The notes: generated by a model not told the origin, from the letters alone. Numbered from the stretch's first letter, positions 25,902 to 35,183 are shown. The stretch: 64,000 nucleotides of DNA from Rhodoluna sp. (GCA_024641985.1 JAHEBZ010000002.1:124001-188000), one strand, 5' to 3'. Made by a program: numbers and translations.

Positions 25902-27795
25902 ATAGGGATTGCACAAAGCTTGTATAGTCCGTTGAGTCTTTGATGATTTCTTGCATCCGTGATCTGTCGCTGAAGACATCCACGAACTGCTCAAAGACAG
26001 GCTGAAACTCCTCGCGTCCGCTTGCCGCAAATGCAATCAGCGCCACCACGTTTACTCTTTGGTCACCCCAATGATTAGAGTCTTCATTTACGGCAATGGC
26101 TATGGTTGGGGTCTGAGCGTTCATTGTCATGTCGTGAGGCACAGCAAGGCCATCCACAAACACGGTCGACGACATGCGTTCGCGCTCAATTGCGCCCTCA
26201 ATATAACTTTGATCCACAATTTGTAGGGAGGTAAGGCCGTCGCCCAGTTTTCGAATCATCTCTTCTGGGCTAGTGAAATCCAGGTTTCTAAAGAATAGGT
26301 CTTCTCGAAAACAAGCTAAAAGCCGTTCTCTAATGCTCAGGCGACGACGCGATTGTCTAATTGCTGAAACCAAGTTTCTGAGATCGTCTTTGTTTTGTTG
26401 AGTTAGAAATGGCTTCACCTCAATCGCGTTTGCCATCGTAGCGCTTAGAGGAATTGTCGAAATGATGATGTCAGAGGTCAACAACTTTGCATCAACGTCG
26501 GTGCGGTTCACTACCGACTCAATCGTGATGTCGTCGCCGAGATCTTTCTCAATGCTCTCCCTCATCACAATGTGTAGGTCGTAGTAAGAGGGGCAAATAA
26601 TTGTTGCGGTCACGCGGTTTACGGCTTGGGCCTGGCGTTCTAAAAAGCTGCCAATGTGCAGAGCGATGTATGAGATCTCATCTTCATCGATGACAATTTC
26701 GCGATCCTTTTGAAACAGGGAACACATATAAACCGCTAGGTCAAAAATCATCGGGTACGAGGTTTTGATTGATTTCGCTATCGGGTTTCTGCTGAACACG
26801 TTGTATCTGGCCCGATAAAAAAGGTGGCCTAGGTGTAGCGCCAGGCGGTCAACCAGGTCATCGTTTCGCAGGTCTACCAGATATTCTTCATAGACCTTGT
26901 CGATAACTTTCAAAAGGGTTTCGCGGTCTTCTGGGGCTGCCTGAGCCGCCGACCGAGAATTTGTTTTCGCTGCGCTAATAACCCGGGTGGCGATCTGTCG
27001 AGACAGATAGCCCTCCTCAACAGGTCCAAGTTTCACTTCAAAATGCTTAGCCACGAGGTCTCGCAGAAGGCTGGCAATCAGTTCGGCTTCTTCGCCCAAG
27101 TCTTGGTTGACTTCTGGAAGTGTGCGCCCGCCCCGCACGCGATCTACTGTGATGGCAACGTGAAGCAACACTGAATCGATGCCGTATTCGTTGATGATGA
27201 ACCCATGAAAGTCAAGCCGTTCGATTAGGTCTGTTTTGAATTCAATCAACTTTGGGATTTCAAAGCGAGTTGCCACCGAATAGAGGTTCACGAAGTCGCT
27301 GTCCAGAGAGGTGTAAACCAGCATCGATATAACTCGCCGGATTGCTGTCTCTGTGCCTTCGAGAGCCAAGCCTCCAGCGAATCGAGTAATGGCCACCTGG
27401 CAGGTGCTGGCTATCTCTCGAGCTTTTTTTAAATCTAACTCGGCGGTAGCTGGCGAAATGTGCATCAGTTTGGCTATTTCGTCGAGACTGATTCCACTTG
27501 GCGCATCAATAATCAATCGCAGCAACTGGGTTGCACGCTCTCTGGGTGTCGAGGGCGAAGCTTGCGGGTTTGCAGCGATGGCCTCTCGATAGGTTGCCAA
27601 TGCCCCTAGGTTCAGGCGGTACCCTCGGGGTGAGGCTTCAAAAACCTCAAAAGGTTCGGTAGCAACCTTTCCGGCAGCAACGTAATTGCGAATGCTTCGC
27701 GACGTAACATTCATTCGTTCAGCTAGCACTTGAGCTGACATCCAGTCTTGCCCGGTTCGCAGCACTTCGATGAGTTGGATGGTCTTGTTAGTCAT
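25882..27795 (-). CDS. mtlR: PRD-containing regulator of the mannitol operon
   Basis: A 637-residue MtlR-type regulator. Residues 1-130 carry two helix-turn-helix units (MSAQVLAERMNVTSRSIRNYV; GISLDEIAKLMHISPATAE, quoted in part), followed by two PRD domains (about 170-390), an EIIB-like domain with a cysteine in IICPSYYD, and an EIIA-like domain with histidine in AVPHDMTMN. Phosphorylation of these by the PTS would tune activity. It is divergent from the mannitol operon, across a region with three TTTTCCGCC elements. Its end overlaps a convergent gene by 20 nt. Confidence 0.88.
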   Translation of the reverse strand: MTNKTIQLIEVLRTGQDWMSAQVLAERMNVTSRSIRNYVAAGKVATEPFEVFEASPRGYRLNLGALATYREAIAANPQASPSTPRERATQLLRLIIDAPSGISLDEIAKLMHISPATAELDLKKAREIASTCQVAITRFAGGLALEGTETAIRRVISMLVYTSLDSDFVNLYSVATRFEIPKLIEFKTDLIERLDFHGFIINEYGIDSVLLHVAITVDRVRGGRTLPEVNQDLGEEAELIASLLRDLVAKHFEVKLGPVEEGYLSRQIATRVISAAKTNSRSAAQAAPEDRETLLKVIDKVYEEYLVDLRNDDLVDRLALHLGHLFYRARYNVFSRNPIAKSIKTSYPMIFDLAVYMCSLFQKDREIVIDEDEISYIALHIGSFLERQAQAVNRVTATIICPSYYDLHIVMRESIEKDLGDDITIESVVNRTDVDAKLLTSDIIISTIPLSATMANAIEVKPFLTQQNKDDLRNLVSAIRQSRRRLSIRERLLACFREDLFFRNLDFTSPEEMIRKLGDGLTSLQIVDQSYIEGAIERERMSSTVFVDGLAVPHDMTMNAQTPTIAIAVNEDSNHWGDQRVNVVALIAFAASGREEFQPVFEQFVDVFSDRSRMQEIIKDSTDYTSFVQSLSKAIAR

Positions 27796-27826
27796 AGTTC
27801 TCGAACTTTATCGAATCGTTGTCAAA

Positions 27827-27866
27827 TTTTCCGCCTTTTCCGCCTGTTTTCCTAGGTGGCGGAAAA
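27827..27866 (+). promoter_or_regulatory. MtlR operator candidate: two direct and one inverted TTTTCCGCC copy
   Basis: TTTTCCGCC occurs in tandem at 27827-27835 and 27836-27844, and its complement GGCGGAAAA at 27858-27866. The set lies between mtlR and the mannitol operon, about 67 nt before the first operon start and 32 nt before mtlR. It is the obvious candidate site for MtlR; binding is inferred. Confidence 0.6.
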
Positions 27867-27932
27867 AGGTTTAGCCTGTAGACCCACTGATTGGCAAATT
27901 GCCCGTGCCATAGTTTCAACGAGGAGTCTGAG

Positions 27933-28238
27933 ATGTCAAACGTTTTCATAGCATGCGGTGCCGGAGTATCGAGCACTTTTCTTGCTTTGAAATTGCGTTC
28001 GCTATCTCAGAGTCAAACAATGGACATTTCTTTTTTTCCCTCTGCAATCAGCAATTTGCAGGCGACCGATCAAGACCTAGTCCTTGTAGCCTCGCACCTC
28101 GCTCAAGATGCCCAAGTGGACGATTTGAGCAAAGCAGGAGTTTCAGTGATCACGCTTCCAGAGCATGCCAACGGTGATTTTAAAGCCGAGGATGCCATGG
28201 AGCTGATCATTGAGCACTTGCAAAGGCAAAGAAACTAA
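27933..28238 (+). CDS. PTS EIIB-like protein of the lactose/cellobiose type
   Basis: A 101-residue protein with a phosphocysteine loop near the N-terminus (CGAGVSST, C8) and the size of a stand-alone EIIB. The loop resembles the C-x2-G-x-S-T pattern of the lactose/cellobiose/chitobiose EIIB family, not the mannitol family. The ORF track starts at 27891; GAGGAG stands 6 nt before the ATG at 27933, chosen here. It is the first gene of the mannitol operon, which also has a standard mannitol EIIB, so its partner and sugar are unclear. Confidence 0.7.
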   Translation: MSNVFIACGAGVSSTFLALKLRSLSQSQTMDISFFPSAISNLQATDQDLVLVASHLAQDAQVDDLSKAGVSVITLPEHANGDFKAEDAMELIIEHLQRQRN

Positions 28239-28301
28239 CGCGAGTAAAGAGGCTCGCACGTGAACCACCAACATCAACAGCAAATTAGCAAAGGAGCAAC
28301 A

Positions 28302-29435
28302 ATGTCTGACATTAAGTCAAACGGCGGCTTCCGCGTGGGCGTTCAGAAGTTCGGAACATTCCTCTCGGGTATGGTCATGCCAAACATCTCAGCATTCATC
28401 GCATGGGGTTTGATTACCGCCTTCTTCATTCCAACCGGATGGACCCCTCAGTTGGGCGCACCTGTCGAAGATGGTGGTCTGAACTTCTTGGCGCTGGTTG
28501 GCCCAATGATCGTGAACCTACTTCCACTACTTATCGCTAACACTGGTGGACGCCTTGTCTACGGTGCTCGCGGTGGTGTTGTAGCAACAATCGCAACCAT
28601 GGGTGTAATCGTTGGAACCACAATTCCAATGTTCATGGGCGCAATGATCATCGGTCCTTTGGCCGCATGGATCATGAAGAAGGTTGACGCAATCTGGGCC
28701 GGCAGGATTAAGCCTGGTTTCGAAATGCTTGTCGACAACTTCTCAGCCGGCATCGTCGGTGGTGGACTGTCGCTTATTGCGTTCCTAGGAATGTCTCCAA
28801 TCCTGACTGCGATCAGCGACACACTTGGTAAGGGTGTCGAGTGGTTGGTAAGCACCGGTTTCTTGCCTGCTGCCAGCATCTTGATCGAGCCTGCCAAGGT
28901 TCTCTTCTTGAACAACGCAATTAACCACGGTGTGCTAACCCCACTCGGCACAGAGGCGTCAGTTGAGACCGGAAAGTCAATCCTGTTCTTGCTAGAAGCT
29001 AACCCAGGCCCTGGTCTTGGCATCTTGGCTGCGTTTGCACTATTCGGCGTTGGGCTTTCAAAGGCCTCAGCACCTGGCGCAATCATCATTCACTTCTTGG
29101 GTGGTATCCACGAGGTTTACTTCCCATACATTCTGATGAAGCCAGCCCTAATCCTTGCTGCAATCGCAGGTGGCGCTACCGGCGTTGCAACCAACATGAT
29201 CTTCGGTTCAGGTCTTCGTGCCCCAGCTTCACCAGGTTCGATCGTTGCAGTGCTCATCCAGACTGCTAGCGATTCATACATCGGAGTAATTCTGTCGGTA
29301 GTGCTTTCAGCTACTGTCTCGTTCCTAGTTGCCGGTGTAATCATCCGCGCTACTCGTTCACGCGACATAGCCACCGATGAGAACGGCGACCTTTCGAGCG
29401 CAATTGCTCAGAGTGCTTCAAACAAGGGCAAGTAA
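28302..29435 (+). CDS. mtlA: Mannitol PTS EIIC permease
   Basis: A 377-residue polytopic membrane protein, the mannitol-specific EIIC domain as a separate polypeptide. Signatures are VQKFGTFLSGMVMPNI at the start, NTGGRLVYGARGGVVAT, EPAKVLFLNNAINHGVL and GGIHEVYFPY. It would carry and, with EIIB, phosphorylate mannitol to mannitol-1-phosphate. AAAGGAG stands 6 nt before the ATG at 28302; the ORF-track GTG at 28260 is rejected. In many bacteria EIIC is fused with EIIB; here the parts are separate genes. Confidence 0.92.
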   Translation: MSDIKSNGGFRVGVQKFGTFLSGMVMPNISAFIAWGLITAFFIPTGWTPQLGAPVEDGGLNFLALVGPMIVNLLPLLIANTGGRLVYGARGGVVATIATMGVIVGTTIPMFMGAMIIGPLAAWIMKKVDAIWAGRIKPGFEMLVDNFSAGIVGGGLSLIAFLGMSPILTAISDTLGKGVEWLVSTGFLPAASILIEPAKVLFLNNAINHGVLTPLGTEASVETGKSILFLLEANPGPGLGILAAFALFGVGLSKASAPGAIIIHFLGGIHEVYFPYILMKPALILAAIAGGATGVATNMIFGSGLRAPASPGSIVAVLIQTASDSYIGVILSVVLSATVSFLVAGVIIRATRSRDIATDENGDLSSAIAQSASNKGK

Positions 29436-29440
29436 GCAAA

Positions 29441-29740
29441 ATGAGTGAAGAACTTACGCAGCATGTAGTTTTTGCTTGTGACGCAGGAATGGGATCAAGT
29501 GCCATGGGCGCTTCTCTGCTGCGCAACAAGTTGAAGGCTGCCGGCATCACGGACGTTAAGGTAACCAATGCGGCCATTGCGAATCTAACCGGAGCTGAGG
29601 AGCTTATTATTTCTCACTCTCGTCTGACAGATCGCGCAAAGCACATGGTGCCTGACGCCGAGCACTTCAGTGTCGATAACTTCATGGCGTCACCGAAATA
29701 TGACGAGGTAGTAGCACTGCTTCAGTCGCAGCGTAAGTAA
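29441..29740 (+). CDS. mtlB: Mannitol PTS EIIB
   Basis: A 99-residue EIIB of the mannitol family. The phosphocysteine C13 lies in VFACDAGMGSSAMGA, and the later ISHSRLTDRA segment is also typical. It passes phosphate from EIIA to mannitol bound by EIIC. It starts 5 nt after mtlA and forms the detached second half of the usual MtlA protein. The gene symbol is used only to mark this separate domain. Confidence 0.9.
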   Translation: MSEELTQHVVFACDAGMGSSAMGASLLRNKLKAAGITDVKVTNAAIANLTGAEELIISHSRLTDRAKHMVPDAEHFSVDNFMASPKYDEVVALLQSQRK

Positions 29741-29763
29741 GTTCCAGAAACCGAGGATTCACA

Positions 29764-30198
29764 ATGATCGACAAAGTAATCGAGCTCATCCGTATTAATG
29801 GAGTAGCCAAGTCTCGCGACGAGGCCATCGCCGAAGCAGCCAGCATGCTAATTGAAGCAGGCGCTGTGACAGCTGAATATCGAGACTCAATGTTCGATCG
29901 TGAATCCTCGGTTTCCACTTACATGGGAAATCTTCTTGCGATTCCCCACGGAACACATGAAGGTGCAGGGAAGGTTCTGAAATCTGCTCTGGCCATTATT
30001 CGCTATGCCCAGCCAATCGAATGGGATGGCAACGAAGTGCGATTCGTGATTGGCATTGCCGGACGCGATGGAACTCACCTGGATGCGCTTGGCACCATTG
30101 CCCAGATCTTCAGCGAGATGGAAACCGTTGAAACGCTTTTAGATGCTGCAACCGAAGAAGAAATTTTGGACCAGTTCGCTCAAGCGAGAGCCGAGTGA
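29764..30198 (+). CDS. mtlF: Mannitol PTS EIIA
   Basis: A 144-residue EIIA of the mannitol/fructose family that takes phosphate from HPr. The active-site histidine is H62 in IPHGTHEG, in the family's usual place, followed by the conserved VRFVIGIAGRDGTHL. It starts 23 nt after the EIIB gene and its stop overlaps the mtlD start (GTGA), so the dehydrogenase is translationally coupled to it. Confidence 0.92.
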   Translation: MIDKVIELIRINGVAKSRDEAIAEAASMLIEAGAVTAEYRDSMFDRESSVSTYMGNLLAIPHGTHEGAGKVLKSALAIIRYAQPIEWDGNEVRFVIGIAGRDGTHLDALGTIAQIFSEMETVETLLDAATEEEILDQFAQARAE

Positions 30199-31340
30199 TT
30201 GCCGTACATTTTGGTGCGGGCAATATTGGTCGCGGTTTCATAGGCGCACTGCTTCACCAGGCGGGCTTCGAACTAATCTTTTTAGATGTCAACCAGCAAA
30301 TGGTTGATCAACTCAACCAGACAGAGACCTATCGAGTAATCGAAACTGGTTTAGGCGCAAAAACTCACACAATTGGAAATTTCAGGGCGCTTAACTCGCA
30401 AACCGAGTTCAATGAAGCAGCCGAAGTTATCGCGAATGCAGATCTATTGACAGCCTCGGTTGGCGTTAACGTACTCAAATTCCTGGCTCCTCTGATTGCA
30501 TCGGGGTTAGATAAGCGAACCTCTGAAAAGCCGCTGATCGTGATGGCCTGTGAAAACGCAATTGGTGCCACCGATGTGCTTCGCGGCGAGATCGACAAAT
30601 GCAGTGCCACCGCAAGCCAAAAGGCAATTTATGCCAACACCGCGGTAGACCGAATTGTTCCGCCACAAAAAGCTGAACAGGGCTTGGACGTAGTCGTCGA
30701 GGCGTTCAGTGAATGGGTAATCGACGCCGATGCTTTGGGTGCGAACAAGCCAGACATTCCAGGTGCCGAATTTGTTTCAGACCTTGTTCCGTTCATTGAA
30801 CGCAAACTTTTCACGGTCAATACTGCGCACGCCACCTTGGCATACGCCGGTCAAATTGCCGGCGCCGATACAATCGTGCAGGCTGCCGCCATGCCTTCGG
30901 TGAGCGCCTTAGCCAGGCAAGTGTTGGCCGAGACCAGTGCGGTTTTGATTGCTAGGCACGGCTTCACCCCTGGCGATCACCAGAAGTATGTCGACAAAAC
31001 TTTGGCCCGCTTCACGAACCCCGATTTAGATGACCCGGTGATTAGGGTTGGGCGCCAACCGAGGCGCAAGTTAGCTCGCCACGATCGTCTGGTTGGCCCA
31101 GCCGCCTATCTTGCCGAAATGGGAACCGAACCGGTTGGATTGCTGCGGGCGATAGAAGCCGCACTGCAGTTTAGAGATGATTCAGATTCAGATGTTGCAG
31201 AACTTCGGGCTGAAATGCAGTCACTTAGCCCAGAAGACTTTGTGTTGCGCGTCATGGGAGTTGGGATCGATCACCCGCTGGCTGAACAACTCAAACGAGT
31301 CGTTTTAAGAATCAAAAATAAAACCTCACTCTTCGAGTGA
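30195..31340 (+). CDS. mtlD: Mannitol-1-phosphate 5-dehydrogenase
   Basis: A 381-residue NAD-dependent enzyme of the polyol-specific long-chain dehydrogenase family that oxidises mannitol-1-phosphate to fructose-6-phosphate. The N-terminal NAD motif FGAGNIGRGFIG, the central YANTAVDRIVP, the catalytic-type region IERKLFTVNTAHAT and the C-terminal LARHDRLVGPA are all present. It starts at a GTG inside the mtlF stop. The stop codon lies within the stem of the operon terminator, so transcription ends almost at the end of the gene. Confidence 0.93.
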   Translation: MIAVHFGAGNIGRGFIGALLHQAGFELIFLDVNQQMVDQLNQTETYRVIETGLGAKTHTIGNFRALNSQTEFNEAAEVIANADLLTASVGVNVLKFLAPLIASGLDKRTSEKPLIVMACENAIGATDVLRGEIDKCSATASQKAIYANTAVDRIVPPQKAEQGLDVVVEAFSEWVIDADALGANKPDIPGAEFVSDLVPFIERKLFTVNTAHATLAYAGQIAGADTIVQAAAMPSVSALARQVLAETSAVLIARHGFTPGDHQKYVDKTLARFTNPDLDDPVIRVGRQPRRKLARHDRLVGPAAYLAEMGTEPVGLLRAIEAALQFRDDSDSDVAELRAEMQSLSPEDFVLRVMGVGIDHPLAEQLKRVVLRIKNKTSLFE

Positions 31341-31351
31341 GGTTTTATTTT
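31315..31351 (+). terminator. Rho-independent terminator overlapping the mtlD stop codon
   Basis: A perfect 17-bp stem (core CCTCACTC with GAGTGAGG, A-rich 5' and T-rich 3' flanks) around TTC. The mtlD TGA at 31338-31340 is inside the 3' arm. The A/T symmetry could let it also stop transcripts from the minus strand past tRNA-Lys. Confidence 0.88.
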
Positions 31352-31354
31352 AAG

Positions 31355-31428
31355 TAGGCCCCGTCGGGATCGAACCGACGACCCACGGATTAAAAGTCCG
31401 TTGCTCTAACCAACTGAGCTAGAGGCCC
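31355..31428 (-). tRNA. tRNA-Lys (anticodon TTT)
   Basis: A 74-nt cloverleaf on the minus strand: acceptor GGGCCTC with GGGGCCT (two G-U pairs), D arm GCTC/GAGC, anticodon stem ACGGA/TCCGT with loop CTTTTAA (anticodon TTT), and T arm GTCGG-TTCGATC-CCGAC. CCA is not encoded. It is convergent with the mannitol operon. Confidence 0.95.
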
Positions 31429-31500
31429 TTGCAGTGGTCAAGTCTACCAGTGTCTTGAGCGGCTGTTAGCATGAAGTGCGCACCTCAGAGGAGAGAATTC

Positions 31501-32448
31501 ATGCCGCTGCACCCATACTTTGAAAAGTTTTTCGCCGCAATTGGCGAGAAGCTAGCTGCTGGAATGAGCGTGCCGCAAGCTTTTCAGGCGATAGCCAAAG
31601 ATGACGAGCCTTATCACCTGCCCTCTGGCGTGCTAACCGAGGATGTCAAAATACAAGGCCGCCACGGCGAAATTGCGGTTCGAATCTATCGGCCAAAGAG
31701 CCTTGGGCCCAATTCTTCGGCTTTGCTGTGGTTTCATGGTGGCGGTTTTGTCATGGGCAGCATCGATCAAAAAGAGGCTCACGTTGTTTCGGCCGAGGTT
31801 GCCAACCTTGCAAACTGTCTCGTAGTGTCGGTCGATTACCGTTTGGTAACCAAAGATGTGAAGTTTCCGGTTCCGCTTGAAGATGGCTTCGATGCGGCAC
31901 AGTGGTTAATTGATCAGGCGAACGCTCTAGGTGTCAACCCGGCCAAAGTGTTTATCGGGGGAGCAAGCGCAGGAGGCAGCTTGGCGGCGACCGTGTGTTT
32001 GAAAGCCGCCGAAGCTGGGCACCCGATTCGGGGAGCAATTCTGGCATACCCGCTTGCGCACCTAGAGTTGCCAGAGATGTCGGCCGAATTGTTAGAAAAA
32101 ACCAAGTCATTGCCGGCACCCTTGGTTATGGGCGCGGAATACGTGAAAAACCGAAATGCATTCTTGATGCCTGATGGGCCGTTGGCTGAGGGGCACCGAG
32201 GTTGGCCCGCCGAAGAAGCCGATCTATCGGCATTTGCGCAGGCGTTGTTTATCGAATCTGAATATGACGCGATTCGCGCCTCTTCTGAAGAATTCATTCG
32301 CAAATTGCGGTCGCAAGGTGTTGCTGTCGAGAGTTATTTGGCAGCCGGCATGACCCACGGGTTTCTAAACAACACCGCAACTGAAGTTGATGTGGTGGGT
32401 TTGGTGCACTCAAAGATCGCCGACTTCATTAGCGAAACCTCTAAGTGA
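31501..32448 (+). CDS. Alpha/beta hydrolase, hormone-sensitive-lipase-type esterase
   Basis: A 315-residue serine hydrolase. HGGGFVMGS (about residue 78) forms the oxyanion-hole motif of the HSL family, GGASAGGS (about 155) carries the nucleophile serine, and a late GMTHGF carries the catalytic histidine. It would hydrolyse short-chain carboxyl esters; the natural substrate is unknown. No signal peptide. The ORF track starts at 31471, but GAGGAGAG sits 6 nt before the ATG at 31501. Confidence 0.85.
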   Translation: MPLHPYFEKFFAAIGEKLAAGMSVPQAFQAIAKDDEPYHLPSGVLTEDVKIQGRHGEIAVRIYRPKSLGPNSSALLWFHGGGFVMGSIDQKEAHVVSAEVANLANCLVVSVDYRLVTKDVKFPVPLEDGFDAAQWLIDQANALGVNPAKVFIGGASAGGSLAATVCLKAAEAGHPIRGAILAYPLAHLELPEMSAELLEKTKSLPAPLVMGAEYVKNRNAFLMPDGPLAEGHRGWPAEEADLSAFAQALFIESEYDAIRASSEEFIRKLRSQGVAVESYLAAGMTHGFLNNTATEVDVVGLVHSKIADFISETSK

Positions 32449-32468
32449 GTTGATCGGGCTTTAGCCCG

Positions 32469-33350
32469 CTAGTGCACTAAAGGCTCTAGCGGAACCCGCG
32501 AGTTTTTGCGCGAAGGCCACTCGGCCACAAGCATCGATGCGATCATCAGCGAACCTCCCGCGATAGTTTTTAGGGTCAGAGCCTCTTGCCCAACCATCAC
32601 CGCGATTGCTGCCGCAAAGACTACTTCGCTGGTCAAAATGATCGCAACGCGTGCGGCATCCATGTGGCTTTGCGCCCAGGTCTGCACAAAAAATGCAATT
32701 GCGGTAGCAAAAACTGCCGTAAACAAAACCGCAAACCACACATCGCCTGTGGGTGGTGCCTGATAGCCATCAACCAGCGCACCCGCCCAGCTAACGACCG
32801 AAACAACGCCTAACTGAACAACCGTGAGTGCATAGGTGTTAAGCCCAGCGCTCCATTTGCCAAGGCCAATGATGTGTGCGGCAAACAACAGGGCACAAAT
32901 AACCACCCAAAGTTGGCCAACTTCAACGCTGAGACCCGTGATCGAAATTAGTGCAAGGCCAGCCGTGGCCAGGGCAACGCCAATAATTACTTTGCGTTCA
33001 ACGGTTTCGCGCAGCAAAAACCAAGCCAACAGGGGCGTTAGCACCACATAGAGGCCCGTGACAAAACCGGTTATTGCAGCCGTTGTCATCTCGAGCCCAA
33101 TGGTTTGGGTTATGTAGCCACCGCCCAGAAGCAAGCCCAGAACAGCGCCCTTTTTGAGCATCTCGGAGTTCATGTCACGCAAAACCTGAGGTCGAACAGC
33201 AATCATAATTAGCGTTGCAATGGTGAAGCGGGTTGCCAAGAAATCATAAAAAGGTTGAGCGTTGATTGCGTCTTTCATTAACACAAAGGCTGCACCCCAA
33301 GACACGGCCACCAAAATTAGGGCAATGGCGGCCCATGCTGAACGCTTCAT
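32469..33350 (-). CDS. EamA/DMT-family transporter
   Basis: A 293-residue membrane protein with about ten helices in two EamA repeats (SWGAAFVLMKDAI in the first, HMDAARVAIILTSEVVFAA in the second). The family exports amino acids, metabolites or drugs; no substrate can be assigned. It is a single gene, convergent with the esterase gene with 20 nt between. Confidence 0.83.
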   Translation of the reverse strand: MKRSAWAAIALILVAVSWGAAFVLMKDAINAQPFYDFLATRFTIATLIMIAVRPQVLRDMNSEMLKKGAVLGLLLGGGYITQTIGLEMTTAAITGFVTGLYVVLTPLLAWFLLRETVERKVIIGVALATAGLALISITGLSVEVGQLWVVICALLFAAHIIGLGKWSAGLNTYALTVVQLGVVSVVSWAGALVDGYQAPPTGDVWFAVLFTAVFATAIAFFVQTWAQSHMDAARVAIILTSEVVFAAAIAVMVGQEALTLKTIAGGSLMIASMLVAEWPSRKNSRVPLEPLVH

Positions 33351-33389
33351 GCTGCCAGTCTAAATCAGACTCTAACTCGGTCGAATTCT

Positions 33390-34154
33390 TTAAGCCTGCT
33401 GCTTTAGGCCGGCATCGGTGGAGCGGAATTCTGGAATCTTTTCGCCAGCCTCGACGCTAACTGAGAGTCGGTTCTCGAGAGGAACGATCGGGCAGGTAGC
33501 AAAATCGGTGTAGCTGCAAGGGTAGTTCTGGGCGAAGTTAAAGTCGATCGACCAATTGCCGTTTTCGAGTCGATTGGCGCTTAGGTTGCGGCCAGATCCG
33601 TATGTGCTAACGCCGTTTGAAGCATCGCGGAACATGACCAAAAGTTGATCTGGGTTTGCGGTTTCGAACGCGGTGATTCGGCAAACCTCACCGTTTAGCT
33701 CGAAGACCAGTTCGCCAGGTGAAACCTTTTCACTCTTAGTTTCGCCAGCAAGGCTGCCAACAGAAACAGCTTTGGTAGAACCCTCAAGGGTGGCCTCAAC
33801 CAAATAGTCGGGGTTGTAGTCGAACACTCGAACTCCATCAAACTTAGCCAGAAGTGCTGAGTGGGGGCTGCGTGGGCGCAAAATTACGGCATCGTGTCTC
33901 GAAGCAATCTCGAGAACGCCGTCACCGACAGGCAGAAAAATCTCGGACCCTGCCTTGAGCTCAAACGATTGCACATCATTTGATGTGAAGCCACGTGAGA
34001 ACACCTTGTGCCCCTCGGCCCACCACTCGCCATCAACATCGCTAAACGACTGAGGATCGGTGGTCAACCAGTTCATGCTGGTTACCGCCAAAAAGCCGGT
34101 CGGGTTTGCAAAGTTCTTGGTTCGGGCAGAAACCCATTCATTCCAGTTGTTCAT
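33390..34154 (-). CDS. DUF1684 domain protein
   Basis: A 254-residue cytoplasmic protein. The C-terminal half has the DUF1684 hallmark FNFAQNYPCSYTDFATCP followed by PLENRL; the N-terminal part contains a WLT-rich start (SMNWLTTD). DUF1684 proteins are common in Actinobacteria and their biochemical role is not established. No signal peptide. It is separated by 78 nt from the next gene on the same strand. Confidence 0.8.
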   Translation of the reverse strand: MNNWNEWVSARTKNFANPTGFLAVTSMNWLTTDPQSFSDVDGEWWAEGHKVFSRGFTSNDVQSFELKAGSEIFLPVGDGVLEIASRHDAVILRPRSPHSALLAKFDGVRVFDYNPDYLVEATLEGSTKAVSVGSLAGETKSEKVSPGELVFELNGEVCRITAFETANPDQLLVMFRDASNGVSTYGSGRNLSANRLENGNWSIDFNFAQNYPCSYTDFATCPIVPLENRLSVSVEAGEKIPEFRSTDAGLKQQA

Positions 34155-34232
34155 GCTTCAGTTCAACAGCAAAAGCCTAGGTTTGCTTCCCGTGCAATCG
34201 TGGCAGGGCCTCAAGTTGGCCACTTTGGGCAG

Positions 34233-35183
34233 CTATTCGCCAAACGGTGAATGGGTTTCTAGGCCCACAACCTGCCGCTTGCCATCGATTCGTTCTTTGC
34301 TTAGGTGAACAACCAACATTTGTGCTGGCTTAAGGGCAGCGGCCGCCAAGATGATTGGCGCTTGGTCGGGATTGGCAAACTGCGCAATTTTTTCTAGCAC
34401 CGTCGGCAACGCTGGGCGATGGCTACAAATAACTGCCGGTCGGCCGTCGTTGACCACATCGCCAACCACGTTGGCGGTGCGCTTTGGGCCTTTTGCGTTG
34501 CCAAATTCGCTCAGTTGGTGACGCTCAATAAGTTTGAGTTTGCGGCCAGTGGCATAGGGTGCGAGTGTGTCTCGGCACCGCACCCAGGGGCTGGTGATGA
34601 GGCGCTTTGCACCAAAAGCCGAAAGCAACGGCCTTAACTGCTCAGCCTGCGTCAATCCTTCGGCCAAAAGAGGTCGATGGCCATCGTCAACGCCGCGGCC
34701 ACCTTTCCAGTCGCTTCGCGGAGTTGCCTTTGCATGTCGCAAAACAATAACCGGTTTGGTTTGCAACAATTTTTTGGCGTGTAAGTCAACCAGCTGATCT
34801 AGCACCTGTTGGTCGAAAACGTAGGTTAGCAGCTTTCGCGCCTCGGCGGGGGTGCGCCACTCAACGCTGGCCACCTCTTCAGACGGTTCAAATGTTGAAG
34901 CTGCCAAGGCCTTGTCGCTAACCCGCGCGGCCCAATAGTGAACCTCTTTTGGTTCGCCCTTGCCAACCGTATATTTGGCCACGTGCAGGGGCGCTCCGAG
35001 GCGAATTTTTAGCCCGGTTTCTTCAGAAATCTCGCGAACTGCGGTTTCGGGCAGCGTCTCGCCCGGGTCTTGCTTGCCCTTTGGCCAGCTCCAGTCGTTA
35101 TAACGCGCTCGGTGAATCAGGGCCACAGTCAGCTTGCCGTCAACCTCACGCCAAAGCAGTGCTCCGGCGGCATAAACGGTCAT
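34233..35183 (-). CDS. mutT: Nudix hydrolase fused to a histidine phosphatase domain (MutT1-like)
   Basis: A 316-residue two-domain protein. Residues 1-135 hold a full Nudix box (GKQDPGE...REISEETGL), and residues about 145-310 hold a histidine phosphatase domain opening with [10 protein letters not shown] and ending with a second catalytic histidine in CSHRPAL. This architecture is that of mycobacterial MutT1, which removes 8-oxo-GTP and related nucleotides or diadenosine polyphosphates. Its start overlaps the ppk1 stop by 4 nt, so polyphosphate and nucleotide clean-up genes are co-expressed, as in many actinobacteria. Confidence 0.87.
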   Translation of the reverse strand: MTVYAAGALLWREVDGKLTVALIHRARYNDWSWPKGKQDPGETLPETAVREISEETGLKIRLGAPLHVAKYTVGKGEPKEVHYWAARVSDKALAASTFEPSEEVASVEWRTPAEARKLLTYVFDQQVLDQLVDLHAKKLLQTKPVIVLRHAKATPRSDWKGGRGVDDGHRPLLAEGLTQAEQLRPLLSAFGAKRLITSPWVRCRDTLAPYATGRKLKLIERHQLSEFGNAKGPKRTANVVGDVVNDGRPAVICSHRPALPTVLEKIAQFANPDQAPIILAAAALKPAQMLVVHLSKERIDGKRQVVGLETHSPFGE

